Shown here piece by piece: positions 35,034 to 43,235 of a stretch of DNA of 64,000 bases. Below the pieces are notes generated by a model. That model did not search any database. It saw only the letters and a program-made list of their open reading frames with translations, and was not told where the DNA came from. Where the stretch lies: NCBI RefSeq assembly GCF_034531395.1, contig NZ_JARVCO010000012.1, positions 434,001-498,000 on the forward strand. Direction: 5' to 3'. The translations under genes and the position numbers were made by a program. Within the stretch, counting starts at the first letter, position 1. The number at the start of each line of letters is the position of its first letter. Origin of the DNA: Pontiella agarivorans. Lineage in GTDB: Bacteria > Verrucomicrobiota > Kiritimatiellia > Kiritimatiellales > Pontiellaceae.

Positions 35034-35051
35034 TCCGGAAAGGAGGGGAGC

Positions 35052-35879
35052 ATGCCTGCAAATAAGAAAATCAATGTGTTGAGCACCGAGGTCAAAGTAA
35101 AAACCACAGACCAAAGTGATTTCATCTGTCTAACCGACATTGCAAAATCAAAAAATCCGGATCATCCCGACGACTTGATTAGAAACTGGCTTAGGAACCG
35201 CAACACGCTGGAACTGCTGGGGATTTGGGAGCAGCTGCATAATCCCGATTTTAACCCCGTCGAATTCGACGGGATTAGAAAACAGGCCGGACTGAACAGT
35301 TTTACACTGACGCCCAAACAATGGATCTCGCTAACGGGTGCGGTTGGGTTATCTTCCAAAGCGGGGCGTTATGGCGGGACCTATGCCCATCAGGATATCG
35401 CCTTTGAGTTTGCATCGTGGGTTTCGGTTGAGTTTAAGCTGTACCTCATTAAAGAATTCCAGCGGCTGAAAGAAGAGGAGCAAAAACAGCTGGGCTGGGA
35501 CGTTAAGCGCCAGCTTACGAAAATCAATTACCGGATTCACACGGATGCGGTGAAGGAAAACCTGATTCCGCCGGAACTGACCGGACAGCAGGTGAGTTTT
35601 GTGTATGCCTCGGAAGCGGATTTGCTGAATATGGCGCTGTTCGGTAAAACGGCGCAGCAGTGGCGGGAAGAACAGCCGGACAAAAAAGGGAATATCCGGG
35701 ACTATGCCAATGTTTCGCAGCTGGTCTGTCTGGCGAATCTTGAAACGCTGAATGCCCATCTGATTCAGCAGGCGTTGCCGCAAGCGGAACGATTAAGGCT
35801 GTTGAACCGCACCGCCATTCAGCAGATGCGGATTCTCACCGGTGATCCTCGCATCAATAAGCTGGAGGGAGAGGCATGA
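35052..35879 (+). CDS. KilA-N domain protein
   Basis: A 275-residue protein with a KilA-N domain in the first ~140 residues (FICLTDIAKSKNPDHPDDLI, NWLRNRNTLELLGIWE, and the GRYGGTYAHQDIAFEFASWVS signature). A helical C-terminal half (~150-275) contains LTGQQVSFVYASEADLLNMALFGKTA. KilA-N is a DNA-binding module first known from phage P1 and common in phage and defence loci. The ribosome-binding site is AGGAGGGGAG at 35041-35050. Its stop codon overlaps the start of a 46-codon gene (ATGA at 35876-35879). A regulatory role in the cluster is plausible but unproven. Confidence 0.88.
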   Translation: MPANKKINVLSTEVKVKTTDQSDFICLTDIAKSKNPDHPDDLIRNWLRNRNTLELLGIWEQLHNPDFNPVEFDGIRKQAGLNSFTLTPKQWISLTGAVGLSSKAGRYGGTYAHQDIAFEFASWVSVEFKLYLIKEFQRLKEEEQKQLGWDVKRQLTKINYRIHTDAVKENLIPPELTGQQVSFVYASEADLLNMALFGKTAQQWREEQPDKKGNIRDYANVSQLVCLANLETLNAHLIQQALPQAERLRLLNRTAIQQMRILTGDPRINKLEGEA

Positions 35880-36016
35880 TGGAGGGGGCGATGGCTGAAT
35901 GGATTCCGGCCGGCTTGAACACGGTACGGAACGTGCGGGGTACGCAGATTGCGGGCGATACATTATGCCTTTTCGACCGCTTCTTCGAAGGACAACGGGG
36001 GTGCGGCAGATTATGA
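35876..36016 (+). CDS. small unknown protein between KilA-N and RhuM genes
   Basis: A 46-residue frame that begins at ATG in a 4-bp ATGA overlap with the KilA-N stop and ends in another ATGA overlap with the RhuM start (36013-36016). Being joined on both sides by coupling overlaps is good evidence that it is translated or that it descends from a translated gene. The peptide has Trp-9 in MAEWIPAGLNTVRNVRG, one basic stretch and a FDRFFEG segment; I recognise no domain. It may be a short protein of its own or only a coupling bridge between its neighbours. Confidence 0.55.
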   Translation: MMEGAMAEWIPAGLNTVRNVRGTQIAGDTLCLFDRFFEGQRGCGRL

Positions 36017-37032
36017 GTGAGTTGATTTTATATACTTCGGATGACGGCGAAACGCGGCTTGATCTGCGGGTTGAAAACGGAACGGTATGGCTGCATCAGC
36101 TTGAAGTTGCCGATTTGTTTCAGACCACGAAGCAGAATGTCAGCCTCCATGCACGGAACATTCTCGAAGAGGGTGAGTTGGAGCCGGAGGCAACTGTCAA
36201 GGAATCCTTGACAGTTCAACAGGAGGGAGCGCGGCAGGTCAAAAGAGTACGCGTTTTCTATAATTTGGATATGATTTTGGCCATTGGGTACCGGGTCCGC
36301 TCATCGCGCGGTACGCAGTTTCGGCAGTGGGCGACGCGTCATTTACGCGAATATTTGGTCAAGGGTTTCGTGATGGATGACGAGCGCCTGAAGAATCCGG
36401 GCGGCTGGGATTATTTTGATGAGCTGCTGGAACGGATTCGGGAAATCCGGGCGTCGGAAAAGCGGTTTTATCAGAAGGTTCGGGATCTGTTTGCGCTGAG
36501 TTCGGATTACCGGATTCGAGAAGAGGAGACGCATTTGTTTTTTGCAGAGGTTCAGAATAAGCTGCTGTATGCCGTGACGGGACATACCGCGGCGGAGCTG
36601 GTTGTTGAACGGGCCGATCCGACTCAGCCGAATATGGCGCTGACGAACTGGAGCGGCTCTCGAGTCCGCAAGCAGGATGTGATTGTGGCTAAGAATTATC
36701 TGTCGGCCGATGAGGTGGATACTCTCAATCGGCTGGTGGTGATTTTTCTGGAACAGGCGGAGCTGCGGGTGAAACAGCAGCAGGAGCTGACACTTGATTT
36801 CTGGCGGGAGAATGTGGATCGCCTGTTGGAGTTTAACGGTCGAGCTGTTCTTGAGGGGACCGGAAAAATCAGCCATGACGATATGAAACGTATTGTGCAC
36901 CGCCGCTATGAATCATTTGATGAAAACCGCCGGTTGGCCGAAGCTAAAGCGGCCGATCTGGACGATTTGAAGGAACTCGAAAAACTGGAACAGCAGCTAA
37001 AGGATAAAGGAAGCAGCGATGAGCACGATTAA
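36013..37032 (+). CDS. RhuM family protein
   Basis: A 339-residue protein of the usual RhuM length. The start at 36013 (MSELILYTSDDG) matches the family start; the frame is open further upstream but there it overlaps the small gene. Signatures are VENGTVWLHQLEVADLFQTTKQNVSLH, YNLDMILAIGYRVRSSRGTQFRQWAT, and YFDELLERIREIRASEKRFYQKVRDLFA. RhuM was named in Salmonella pathogenicity island 3; members are common as passengers of restriction-modification loci and probably bind DNA or nucleic acid through the N-terminal winged region. The last 14 bases overlap the helicase gene, so expression is coupled. Role in this cluster unknown. Confidence 0.9.
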   Translation: MSELILYTSDDGETRLDLRVENGTVWLHQLEVADLFQTTKQNVSLHARNILEEGELEPEATVKESLTVQQEGARQVKRVRVFYNLDMILAIGYRVRSSRGTQFRQWATRHLREYLVKGFVMDDERLKNPGGWDYFDELLERIREIRASEKRFYQKVRDLFALSSDYRIREEETHLFFAEVQNKLLYAVTGHTAAELVVERADPTQPNMALTNWSGSRVRKQDVIVAKNYLSADEVDTLNRLVVIFLEQAELRVKQQQELTLDFWRENVDRLLEFNGRAVLEGTGKISHDDMKRIVHRRYESFDENRRLAEAKAADLDDLKELEKLEQQLKDKGSSDEHD

Positions 37033-39076
37033 AACCGTCCCGTCTGTATCGGTAAATTATGCGAGGACCGGTGCGTCGACGCGTTCCAACGAGCTGGGCA
37101 TGCGGGCGATGCAGGAGCGGGCATATGAAAAGCGCGGGGAGCAGTATCTGCTGATCAAATCGCCGCCGGCTTCGGGCAAGAGCCGGGCGCTGATGTTCAT
37201 TGCGCTCGATAAGCTGCATCATCAGGGGCTGAAAAAGGCGATTATTGCGGTTCCGGAAAAATCGATCGGGGCCAGTTTTGCCAATGAACCGTTGAGTGAG
37301 TTTGGATTCTGGGCGGATTGGGAGGTGGAGCCGAAGTGGAATCTGTGCAATGCACCGACGTCGGAGCAGGGAAAAGTGAAATCGGTCGGGGAATTTCTGG
37401 AGGGCCCGGACCGGGTACTGGTCTGTACGCATGCGACGTTCCGCTTTGCGGTGGATGAATTGGGGTATGAGGCGTTCGATGACTGCCTGCTGGCGATTGA
37501 TGAATTTCATCATGTTTCGGCTAATCCGGACAATAAACTGGGGGCGCATCTGTCGGAGTTTATTATCCGCGATAAGGTGCATATTGTGGCGATGACGGGT
37601 TCCTATTTCCGGGGGGATGCGGTGCCGGTGCTGCTGCCGGAAGATGAAGCGAAATTTGAAACGGCGACCTATACGTATTACGAGCAGCTGAACGGGTATG
37701 AGCATCTGAAAACACTCGATATCGGCTATTATTTTTATTCAGGGGCCTACACGGACGAAATCATGTCGGTTTTGGATCCGGCTGAAAAGACCATCATCCA
37801 TATTCCTAATGTAAATTCCCGGGAGAGCACGAAGGATAAGCATAAAGAGGTGGAACACATTATCGGGGAACTCGGGGAGTGGCTGGGCGAAGATCCGGAG
37901 ACGGGATTCCAACGGGTTAAAACGGCCCGTGGCCGGATATTGAAAATTGCGGAGCTGGTTGATCAGGATAATCAGGCACGGATTCAGCAGAGTCTGCGAA
38001 ATCCGAAAATAAAAACGGACCGGGATTATGTGGATATCATCATTGCGCTGGGCATGGCCAAGGAGGGGTTTGACTGGATCTGGTGTGAACATGCGCTGAC
38101 GGTGGGCTATCGGGCGAGTTTAACCGAAGTGGTTCAGATTATCGGTCGAACCACGCGCGATGCCGAAGGTAAAACGCGGGCGCGGTTCACCAATCTGATT
38201 GCGGAGCCGGATGCTTCTGAGCTGGCGGTGGCGGAAGCGGTGAATGATACGCTTAAAGCGATTGCGGCGAGCCTGCTGATGGAGCAGGTGTTAGCTCCGC
38301 GATTCAATTTCAAGCCGAAAAATCCGGGCAATGGTCCGGAAGAGGGTTTTGATTACGGAGAAGGCGGTTATAAATCCGGAGAGTGTAATGCCGGATATAA
38401 TAAGAATACCGGTGAAATGCAGATCGAAATCAAGGGGCTGGCCGAACCGAAGAGCGAGGAGGCCCAGCGGATTTGCAAAGACGATTTAAACGAGGTCATC
38501 ACGGCGGTCGTTCAGGATAAGCAGACGATTGAACGCGGTCTTTTTGATGAAGAAATGGTTCCGGAAGAGATTACGCAGCTTCGGGTCGGTAAAATTGTCA
38601 GCGAAAAATATCCCGAGCTGGATGCGGAGGATCAGGAGGCCGTGCGACAGCATGCGGTGGCGGCATTGAACCTGACGCAACAGGCAAAGAAAGCGCTTAC
38701 AGATGTGCTGGGAGGGGGGGGCGGTCAGGAGGAGTCGCCCAATACCGCGCTCATTGACGGGGTGCGGAAGTTTGCCATGGATGTTCGTGAGCTGGATGTG
38801 GATTTGATTGACCGGATTAATCCGTTCAGCGAGGCCTATGCCATTATGGCCAAGACCATGAATGAAACGCGTCTAAAAGAGCTCAAGGCCATTATTGCGG
38901 CGAAAAAAATCAATCTTTCAATGGATGAGGCCAGAGAATTAGCCAAACGGGCTCTGAAATTTAAGGTTGAACGGGGCCGCCTGCCGAGCATCACGTCGGC
39001 TGATCCGTGGGAAAAGCGAATGGCAGAGGGAATTGCCTTTTTAGCGAAGAAAAAGGCGGAGGCGGTAAATGGCTAA
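37019..39076 (+). CDS. DEAD/DEAH-like superfamily 2 helicase of defence cluster
   Basis: A 685-residue protein. Motif I is SPPASGKS at residues 48-55, an unusual P-loop with PPAS before GKS; motif II is DEFH at 161-164; motif III is AMTGS near 188; and motif VI is QIIGRTTRDAEGKTRARF near 370. C-terminal to the two RecA folds is a ~280-residue helical region with no nuclease motif. The start overlaps RhuM by 14 bases and the end overlaps the GIY-YIG gene by 8. A run of eight G residues (38714-38721) encodes part of a glycine stretch, a possible slippage site. It most likely moves along or opens DNA for the adjacent nuclease. Confidence 0.92.
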   Translation: MSTIKTVPSVSVNYARTGASTRSNELGMRAMQERAYEKRGEQYLLIKSPPASGKSRALMFIALDKLHHQGLKKAIIAVPEKSIGASFANEPLSEFGFWADWEVEPKWNLCNAPTSEQGKVKSVGEFLEGPDRVLVCTHATFRFAVDELGYEAFDDCLLAIDEFHHVSANPDNKLGAHLSEFIIRDKVHIVAMTGSYFRGDAVPVLLPEDEAKFETATYTYYEQLNGYEHLKTLDIGYYFYSGAYTDEIMSVLDPAEKTIIHIPNVNSRESTKDKHKEVEHIIGELGEWLGEDPETGFQRVKTARGRILKIAELVDQDNQARIQQSLRNPKIKTDRDYVDIIIALGMAKEGFDWIWCEHALTVGYRASLTEVVQIIGRTTRDAEGKTRARFTNLIAEPDASELAVAEAVNDTLKAIAASLLMEQVLAPRFNFKPKNPGNGPEEGFDYGEGGYKSGECNAGYNKNTGEMQIEIKGLAEPKSEEAQRICKDDLNEVITAVVQDKQTIERGLFDEEMVPEEITQLRVGKIVSEKYPELDAEDQEAVRQHAVAALNLTQQAKKALTDVLGGGGGQEESPNTALIDGVRKFAMDVRELDVDLIDRINPFSEAYAIMAKTMNETRLKELKAIIAAKKINLSMDEARELAKRALKFKVERGRLPSITSADPWEKRMAEGIAFLAKKKAEAVNG

Positions 39077-40271
39077 AACGAATAAAAATCAGTTTACCGA
39101 AGAAGATGATGCGTTGCTCGGGGCCTTGGGGGTCGATGTTGAGGCAAAGAAAAAGACCAGGTACACCAAGGAGGAGGAGCGGGTTATTGCGGGATTTGAG
39201 GAAATTCAGCGTTTTGTGGAAGAGTCCGGGCATCCTCCTCAGCATGGAGAAGATCGGGATATTTTCGAACGCCTCTATGCCGTGCGGCTGGATCGTATGA
39301 AGGAGCTGAAAAAATTTCATACACTGCTTTTGCCGATGGATCATCAGGGACTTTTAAGTGCAAAAAAAGAGTGTCCAGAGGAGCCGTTGGATAAACTGAA
39401 CGATGACGAACTGCTCGAGGCATTAGGGGTGGAAACGCCGGTGGGTTCTATTCAGCAGCTGAAGCATGTTCGTTCGAGCAGGGAGATCCGTGCGGCCGAG
39501 GAGATTGCCGGCCGGGAAAAATGTGAAGAGTTTGATGCGTTCAAGCCGCTCTTTGAACAGGTTCGGGAAGAGCTGAAAGCGGATATGCGGCAGATGATCC
39601 GATGCAATGATAAAACGGATGTGAAAGTTGGGGATTGGTTTGTCGTGGATGGACTGACGGCCTATATCGTGAGCGAAGGTGAGGCATTTACTACCGGAGA
39701 GGGCCGGGAAGATCGGCGTTTGCGGGTGATTTTCAGCAATGGAACCGAAAGCGGGATGCTGCGACGTTCGTTTCAGAAACTTTTATGGGAGGATGATACC
39801 GCCCGGCGCATCGTGATTCCTGCCGATATGGGGCCGTTATTCGGAGATCGTGTATGCGAAGAAGATCAGGCTTCAGGTGTAATCTACGTACTTCGCAGCC
39901 AATCAGAACTTCCATACATTGTCGAAAACCGGGAGCTGATTCATAAAATCGGATTCACGACAGGAAGTGTGGAAAAACGGATTGCGAATGCGGTAAATCA
40001 GGCAACCTATCTATTGGCTGAGGTGGAAGTGGTTGCGAGTTTTGAACTTTATAATGTGAATGCGGGCAAACTGGAAAATGTGTTTCATAAACTGTTTTCA
40101 CCCGCCCGCCTTGATATCGAAATCAAAGACCGGTTCGGAAAACCGTTCCGGCCTCGGGAATGGTTTTTAGTGCCTCTTCATATCATTAGAGAAGCCGTGG
40201 ATAAGGTGATTGATGGAACTGTTGCGGATTATAAGTATGATCCCCGAAAGGCCGAATTAATTAAGAGTTAA
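39069..40271 (+). CDS. GIY-YIG nuclease (T5orf172/MUG113-like) of defence cluster
   Basis: A 400-residue protein. The C-terminal third is a GIY-YIG fold of the T5orf172 type: GVIYVLRSQ supplies the GIY strand, HKIGFTTGSVEKRIANA the YIG strand with its arginine, and KLENVFHKLFSPARLDIEI the catalytic glutamate helix. The N-terminal ~270 residues are helical and acidic (FTEEDDALLGALGV; PQHGEDRDIFERLYAVRL) and are probably for protein contacts. The gene overlaps the helicase stop by 8 bases, so the two proteins are made together. With the methyltransferase at 32 kb it would supply the cutting activity of a restriction-like system. Confidence 0.9.
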   Translation: MAKTNKNQFTEEDDALLGALGVDVEAKKKTRYTKEEERVIAGFEEIQRFVEESGHPPQHGEDRDIFERLYAVRLDRMKELKKFHTLLLPMDHQGLLSAKKECPEEPLDKLNDDELLEALGVETPVGSIQQLKHVRSSREIRAAEEIAGREKCEEFDAFKPLFEQVREELKADMRQMIRCNDKTDVKVGDWFVVDGLTAYIVSEGEAFTTGEGREDRRLRVIFSNGTESGMLRRSFQKLLWEDDTARRIVIPADMGPLFGDRVCEEDQASGVIYVLRSQSELPYIVENRELIHKIGFTTGSVEKRIANAVNQATYLLAEVEVVASFELYNVNAGKLENVFHKLFSPARLDIEIKDRFGKPFRPREWFLVPLHIIREAVDKVIDGTVADYKYDPRKAELIKS

Positions 40272-40358
40272 TTGTATAGTCCGCATGGACACAAAGTATG
40301 CAGCATGCGGTTTCCGGTTGGGAACCGTCTTATCGGTCGCTATAAGTCGGCCGTTATT

Positions 40359-40378
40359 CCGCTTGCCGGAACAAGCGG
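40359..40378. terminator. hairpin between convergent genes
   Basis: CCGCTTG-CCGGAA-CAAGCGG is a perfect 7-bp stem lying between the ends of the GIY-YIG and topoisomerase genes. No T tract follows. Confidence 0.45.
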
Positions 40379-40387
40379 GACACAGTT

Positions 40388-42505
40388 TTACTTTTTCGCC
40401 GGCTTTTTGGCGGGGCGGGCTTCTTCTTTTCTGGATTGCTGGCGGTCGGCGGAGGGGAGGTCGATGTCCATGATGAAGCCCTGTTTGCTGAGGATGAGCA
40501 GGCGCTGTTCGTTTTCGATGCGGACGGAGTAGGGCAGCATGTGCATCTGCAGGAGGACCTGAATCTGGTTGGGGGAAAGTGTTAACTCTTTGTATTCGAC
40601 GGGCAGCACAAAGTCGCAGCCTTCTTTCCAGCCGGAGCAGCCATAGGCGGTTTTTCCGCGAATAACGGGTTTGCCGCAGACGGGACAGTCGCCCAGGCGG
40701 TCGACGTCGATTTTTTTGGCGGTGCTGGATTCAATCAGTCCGCGGGTGTAGCCGACGATGCCGTCCATGAAATCGCCGGGCTGTGCTTCGCCGCGTTCGA
40801 TCTGCTTGAGTTTTTCCTCCCATTCGCCGGTCATTTCGGGCGATTTGAGCAGCGGGTCCTGAATGAGGGCGATGAGGCAGCGGCCCATGTCGGTGGCGCG
40901 GATCTGTTTTTTGTCGCGCCGGATATAGTTGCGGCGCAGGAGGGTTTCGATAATAGCGGCGCGGGTGGCGGGGGTGCCGATGCCGCGTTCTTTGAGGGCT
41001 TCGCGCAGGGTGTCGTCGTCAACCCATTTGCCGGCGGCTTCCATGGCGCCGAGCAGGGAGTTTTCGTTGAAGGCTTTGGGCGGCTTGGTTTTGCCTTCGC
41101 GTGTGGAGGGTTCGTGAGGACCGGTTTCGCCTTTTCCAAAGGTTGGAAGCTGCTGGTCGTCATCGTCGCCGGCCTCCGGATCCTTTTTCTTCTTTTTCTT
41201 TTTGGGGAAGAGGACGGTCCAGCCGGGATCGACCACGACGGTGCCTTTGGCCTGGAAGGGGACTTCGGCGCTTTCGCCGTCGACGGTGGTGATTTTTTTG
41301 ATGCAGACGGGATAAAACGCGGCGATAAACTGGGTGACGACGGCGTTGTAGACGATCTGTTCGTTGGAGCCGAGCGATCCGGGCATCATGCCGGTGGGAA
41401 TAATGGCGTGGTGGTCGGTGACTTTTTTGTCGTCAACAATGCGTTTGGTGAAGGGCAGTTTGGAAAGGTCGAGTGTTTCGATCTGTTCTTTCCGCAGCCC
41501 TTTCAGTTTTTCAAAAATCCCGGGAATCCGCGGTTTCATGTCGGCACTGAGATAGCGCGAGTCGGTTCGCGGATAGGTGACAAGTTTTGACTCATACAAA
41601 TTCTGCGTGGCGGCCAGGGTGTCGGCGGCGGAGAGGCCGTGGCTTTTATTGATTTCGCGCTGCAGCGTGGTGAGGTCGAAGAGCTGGGGCGGCTGTTCTT
41701 TTTTCTGGCGACCGGCGACTTTGGTGATGACGAAAGGCTGGCCGGTAATCTTTTCGAGCAGGGCCTGGGCTTCGTTTTTCTTATCGAACCGTTCGCCGGT
41801 AAATTTGAAGGTGGTTTCGCGGTATTTTGTAGTGAGTTCCCAGAAGGGTTTGGGACGGAATTTCATGATTTCGTCGTCGCGCTGTACGATCATGGCGAGG
41901 ACGGGGGTCTGTACGCGGCCGATGCTCCAGAGGACGCGGTCGTCGCCGGCGGAGAGGCGGCCGTGTTTGACGGTGAAATAGCGCGTGGCATTAAGGCCGA
42001 CAATCCAGTCGGATTCGGAGCGGCAGCGGGCGGCTTCGTAGAGCGGATCGTAGTCGTGGCCGTCTTTGAGGTCTTTGAAGGCTTCCTGAATGGCATCGGG
42101 CGTAAGCGAGCTGAGCCAGAGGCGTTTGATGGGTTTGTCTTCGCATTCGCTCAGCGCGAGGATGTAGCGGAAGATCAGTTCGCCTTCGCGCCCGGCGTCG
42201 GTGGCGCAGACAATTTCGTCGGCTTCGGTGCAGAGTTTTTTAATGACTTCGAATTGTTCCGGAACTCCGGGGTTTTCGATGAGTTTAAGTTTAAAGGTGT
42301 CCGGAATGAAGGGGAGGGCATCGAGGCGCCATTTGCGCAGTTCGGGATCGTATTCACCGGGATCGAGCAGGGTGACGAGATGGCCGAAGGCCCAGGTGAT
42401 GGCGCAGCCGCGGCCTTCGATATAGCCGTTTTTTTTGTCGGTGATTTTGAGCACCGATGCAATGTCGCGAGCGACTGAGGGTTTTTCTGTGATGACAACT
42501 TTCAT
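40388..42505 (-). CDS. topB: DNA topoisomerase III (type IA)
   Basis: A 705-residue type IA topoisomerase. I start at MKVVITEKPSVARDIA; three upstream codons are in frame but outside the family. The Toprim domain carries ITEKPS and ATDAGREGELIFRYI. The catalytic tyrosine is in KLVTYPRTDSRYLS (~residues 310-325), and the TopB-type decatenation region follows. A lysine-rich insert, seven consecutive K, followed by an acidic stretch (DDDDQ) lies near residue 445-460. The C-terminus ends with a zinc-finger-like CPVCGKP...CSGW.EGC segment and a basic tail. Topoisomerase III separates precatenanes and recombination intermediates in the cytosol. Convergent with the defence cluster; monocistronic. 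It contains one dispersed 15-bp element at 41134. Confidence 0.95.
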   Translation of the reverse strand: MKVVITEKPSVARDIASVLKITDKKNGYIEGRGCAITWAFGHLVTLLDPGEYDPELRKWRLDALPFIPDTFKLKLIENPGVPEQFEVIKKLCTEADEIVCATDAGREGELIFRYILALSECEDKPIKRLWLSSLTPDAIQEAFKDLKDGHDYDPLYEAARCRSESDWIVGLNATRYFTVKHGRLSAGDDRVLWSIGRVQTPVLAMIVQRDDEIMKFRPKPFWELTTKYRETTFKFTGERFDKKNEAQALLEKITGQPFVITKVAGRQKKEQPPQLFDLTTLQREINKSHGLSAADTLAATQNLYESKLVTYPRTDSRYLSADMKPRIPGIFEKLKGLRKEQIETLDLSKLPFTKRIVDDKKVTDHHAIIPTGMMPGSLGSNEQIVYNAVVTQFIAAFYPVCIKKITTVDGESAEVPFQAKGTVVVDPGWTVLFPKKKKKKKDPEAGDDDDQQLPTFGKGETGPHEPSTREGKTKPPKAFNENSLLGAMEAAGKWVDDDTLREALKERGIGTPATRAAIIETLLRRNYIRRDKKQIRATDMGRCLIALIQDPLLKSPEMTGEWEEKLKQIERGEAQPGDFMDGIVGYTRGLIESSTAKKIDVDRLGDCPVCGKPVIRGKTAYGCSGWKEGCDFVLPVEYKELTLSPNQIQVLLQMHMLPYSVRIENEQRLLILSKQGFIMDIDLPSADRQQSRKEEARPAKKPAKK
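41134..41148. repeat. dispersed 15-bp element inside topB
   Basis: Perfect copy with centre AAGGT in the variable linker of topB, identical to the copy at 29308. Confidence 0.8.
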
Positions 42506-42587
42506 GAGAAGCAAGGGGTATTCCGTAAAGCGTAATGGGCTCGAAACTGCATATCTTGTACATTGGGAGCGGTCTGTTCAATCAATT

Positions 42588-42771
42588 ATGGCGTCCGGTA
42601 TGGTGCGAAAGCTGTTAGTTGTTCCCGTGGCCGTCTTTTCGGCGATGCCATGGGTGCAGGCTTCGGGCATTACGGTACTGACGGAGGAGCCGGCGGCGGA
42701 GTTTTCGCTGCCGGATCAGGCGTGACCGGCTGATCCGGGAGCTCGACGCATATTACCGCGAGCAGCTTTAA
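42588..42771 (+). pseudogene. remnant of a secreted-protein gene (internal deletion)
   Basis: From 42588 (or the inner ATG at 42600) a signal peptide is encoded, followed by SGITVLTEEPAAEFSLPDQA and a stop at 42723-42725. One frame over, with no gap, the sequence continues DRLIRELDAYYREQL and stops at 42771. The first part looks like the front of an exported protein and the second like the tail of a sulfatase- or hydrolase-type protein, so a large deletion has probably fused the two ends. No ribosome-binding site is clear. The alternative is a true 41- to 45-residue secreted peptide; I favour the remnant. Confidence 0.45.
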
Positions 42772-42798
42772 TAAGAAGAAGCGCTCTGCATGTCCCGT

Positions 42799-43170
42799 TT
42801 ATTTCGGCATGTTGCGCTGCATGTTGCCGATGCTGCCGGCATCAATCACGTTGGTGTACCCCGCATTGATCAGGTCCCGTTTTGCGTGGGCCGAGCGATT
42901 TCCGCTACGGCAGTACACGATGATCGGAGCTGCTTTGTCGGTGGTGTGCTGATCGATGACGCCGGCAATGGTATCGTGGGGAATGTTGATTGCGCCTTTC
43001 ACATGCCCGCGCTGGAATTCACCCGCAGTGCGGGTATCGATGAGCAGCGCCCCGTCTTCCACCAAGGCGGAAAGTCCGTCCCGTTTGTCCCCTTTTCCGC
43101 CGTACAGCAGGTTGACGGCAAGGATGCCCACCACAATGGCGAGGAGCATTTTTCCAAGGGTGCGGATCAT
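42799..43170 (-). CDS. membrane-anchored rhodanese-domain protein
   Basis: A 123-residue protein: one N-terminal membrane helix (~7-24), then a single rhodanese domain. LLIDTRTAGEFQRGHVKGAINIP is the first conserved block and IIVYCRSGNRSAHAKRDL the active-site loop, with the persulfide-forming cysteine of CRSGNR. Such domains transfer sulfur to cyanide or other thiophiles; the anchor suggests a periplasm-facing or membrane-surface role. The DUF2892 membrane protein often linked to rhodaneses occurs in the window (17.1 kb) but not next to it. The gene is upstream of nothing on its strand and follows the transglutaminase-like gene by 65 bp. Confidence 0.9.
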   Translation of the reverse strand: MIRTLGKMLLAIVVGILAVNLLYGGKGDKRDGLSALVEDGALLIDTRTAGEFQRGHVKGAINIPHDTIAGVIDQHTTDKAAPIIVYCRSGNRSAHAKRDLINAGYTNVIDAGSIGNMQRNMPK

Positions 43171-43235
43171 GAATTCACTTTCTTCCGGCGACTGAATGCC
43201 CGGTGGTTTCCGGTGTGGGTTGCGGATGTGATCAT

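Larger units (their letters stand above)
34750..35051. other. 302-bp spacer with hairpin series
   Basis: No credible gene. Three perfect hairpins follow each other at 34772-34821: GCAGG/CCTGC, CGGTAC/GTACCG and CCCGCA/TGCGGG. A 32-bp near-perfect palindrome at 35002-35033 precedes the KilA-N gene. The middle part is plain sequence. The spacer breaks the otherwise overlapping cluster, so the methyltransferase may be transcribed separately from the genes that follow. Confidence 0.55.

Noticed and set aside
32020-40271. BREX, DISARM, type I or type III restriction locus
   Set aside because: PglZ, BrxC, DrmA/DrmB, HsdS and Mod/Res homologues are all missing.
32020-40271. Integrative element with attachment sites around the defence cluster
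   Set aside because: No integrase, tRNA gene or matching direct repeats at the two ends were found.
41190-41215. Poly-lysine stretch in topB as a frameshift or contingency site
   Set aside because: It is a mixed AAA/AAG run in a variable linker and the frame is intact on both sides; nothing suggests more than a basic linker.
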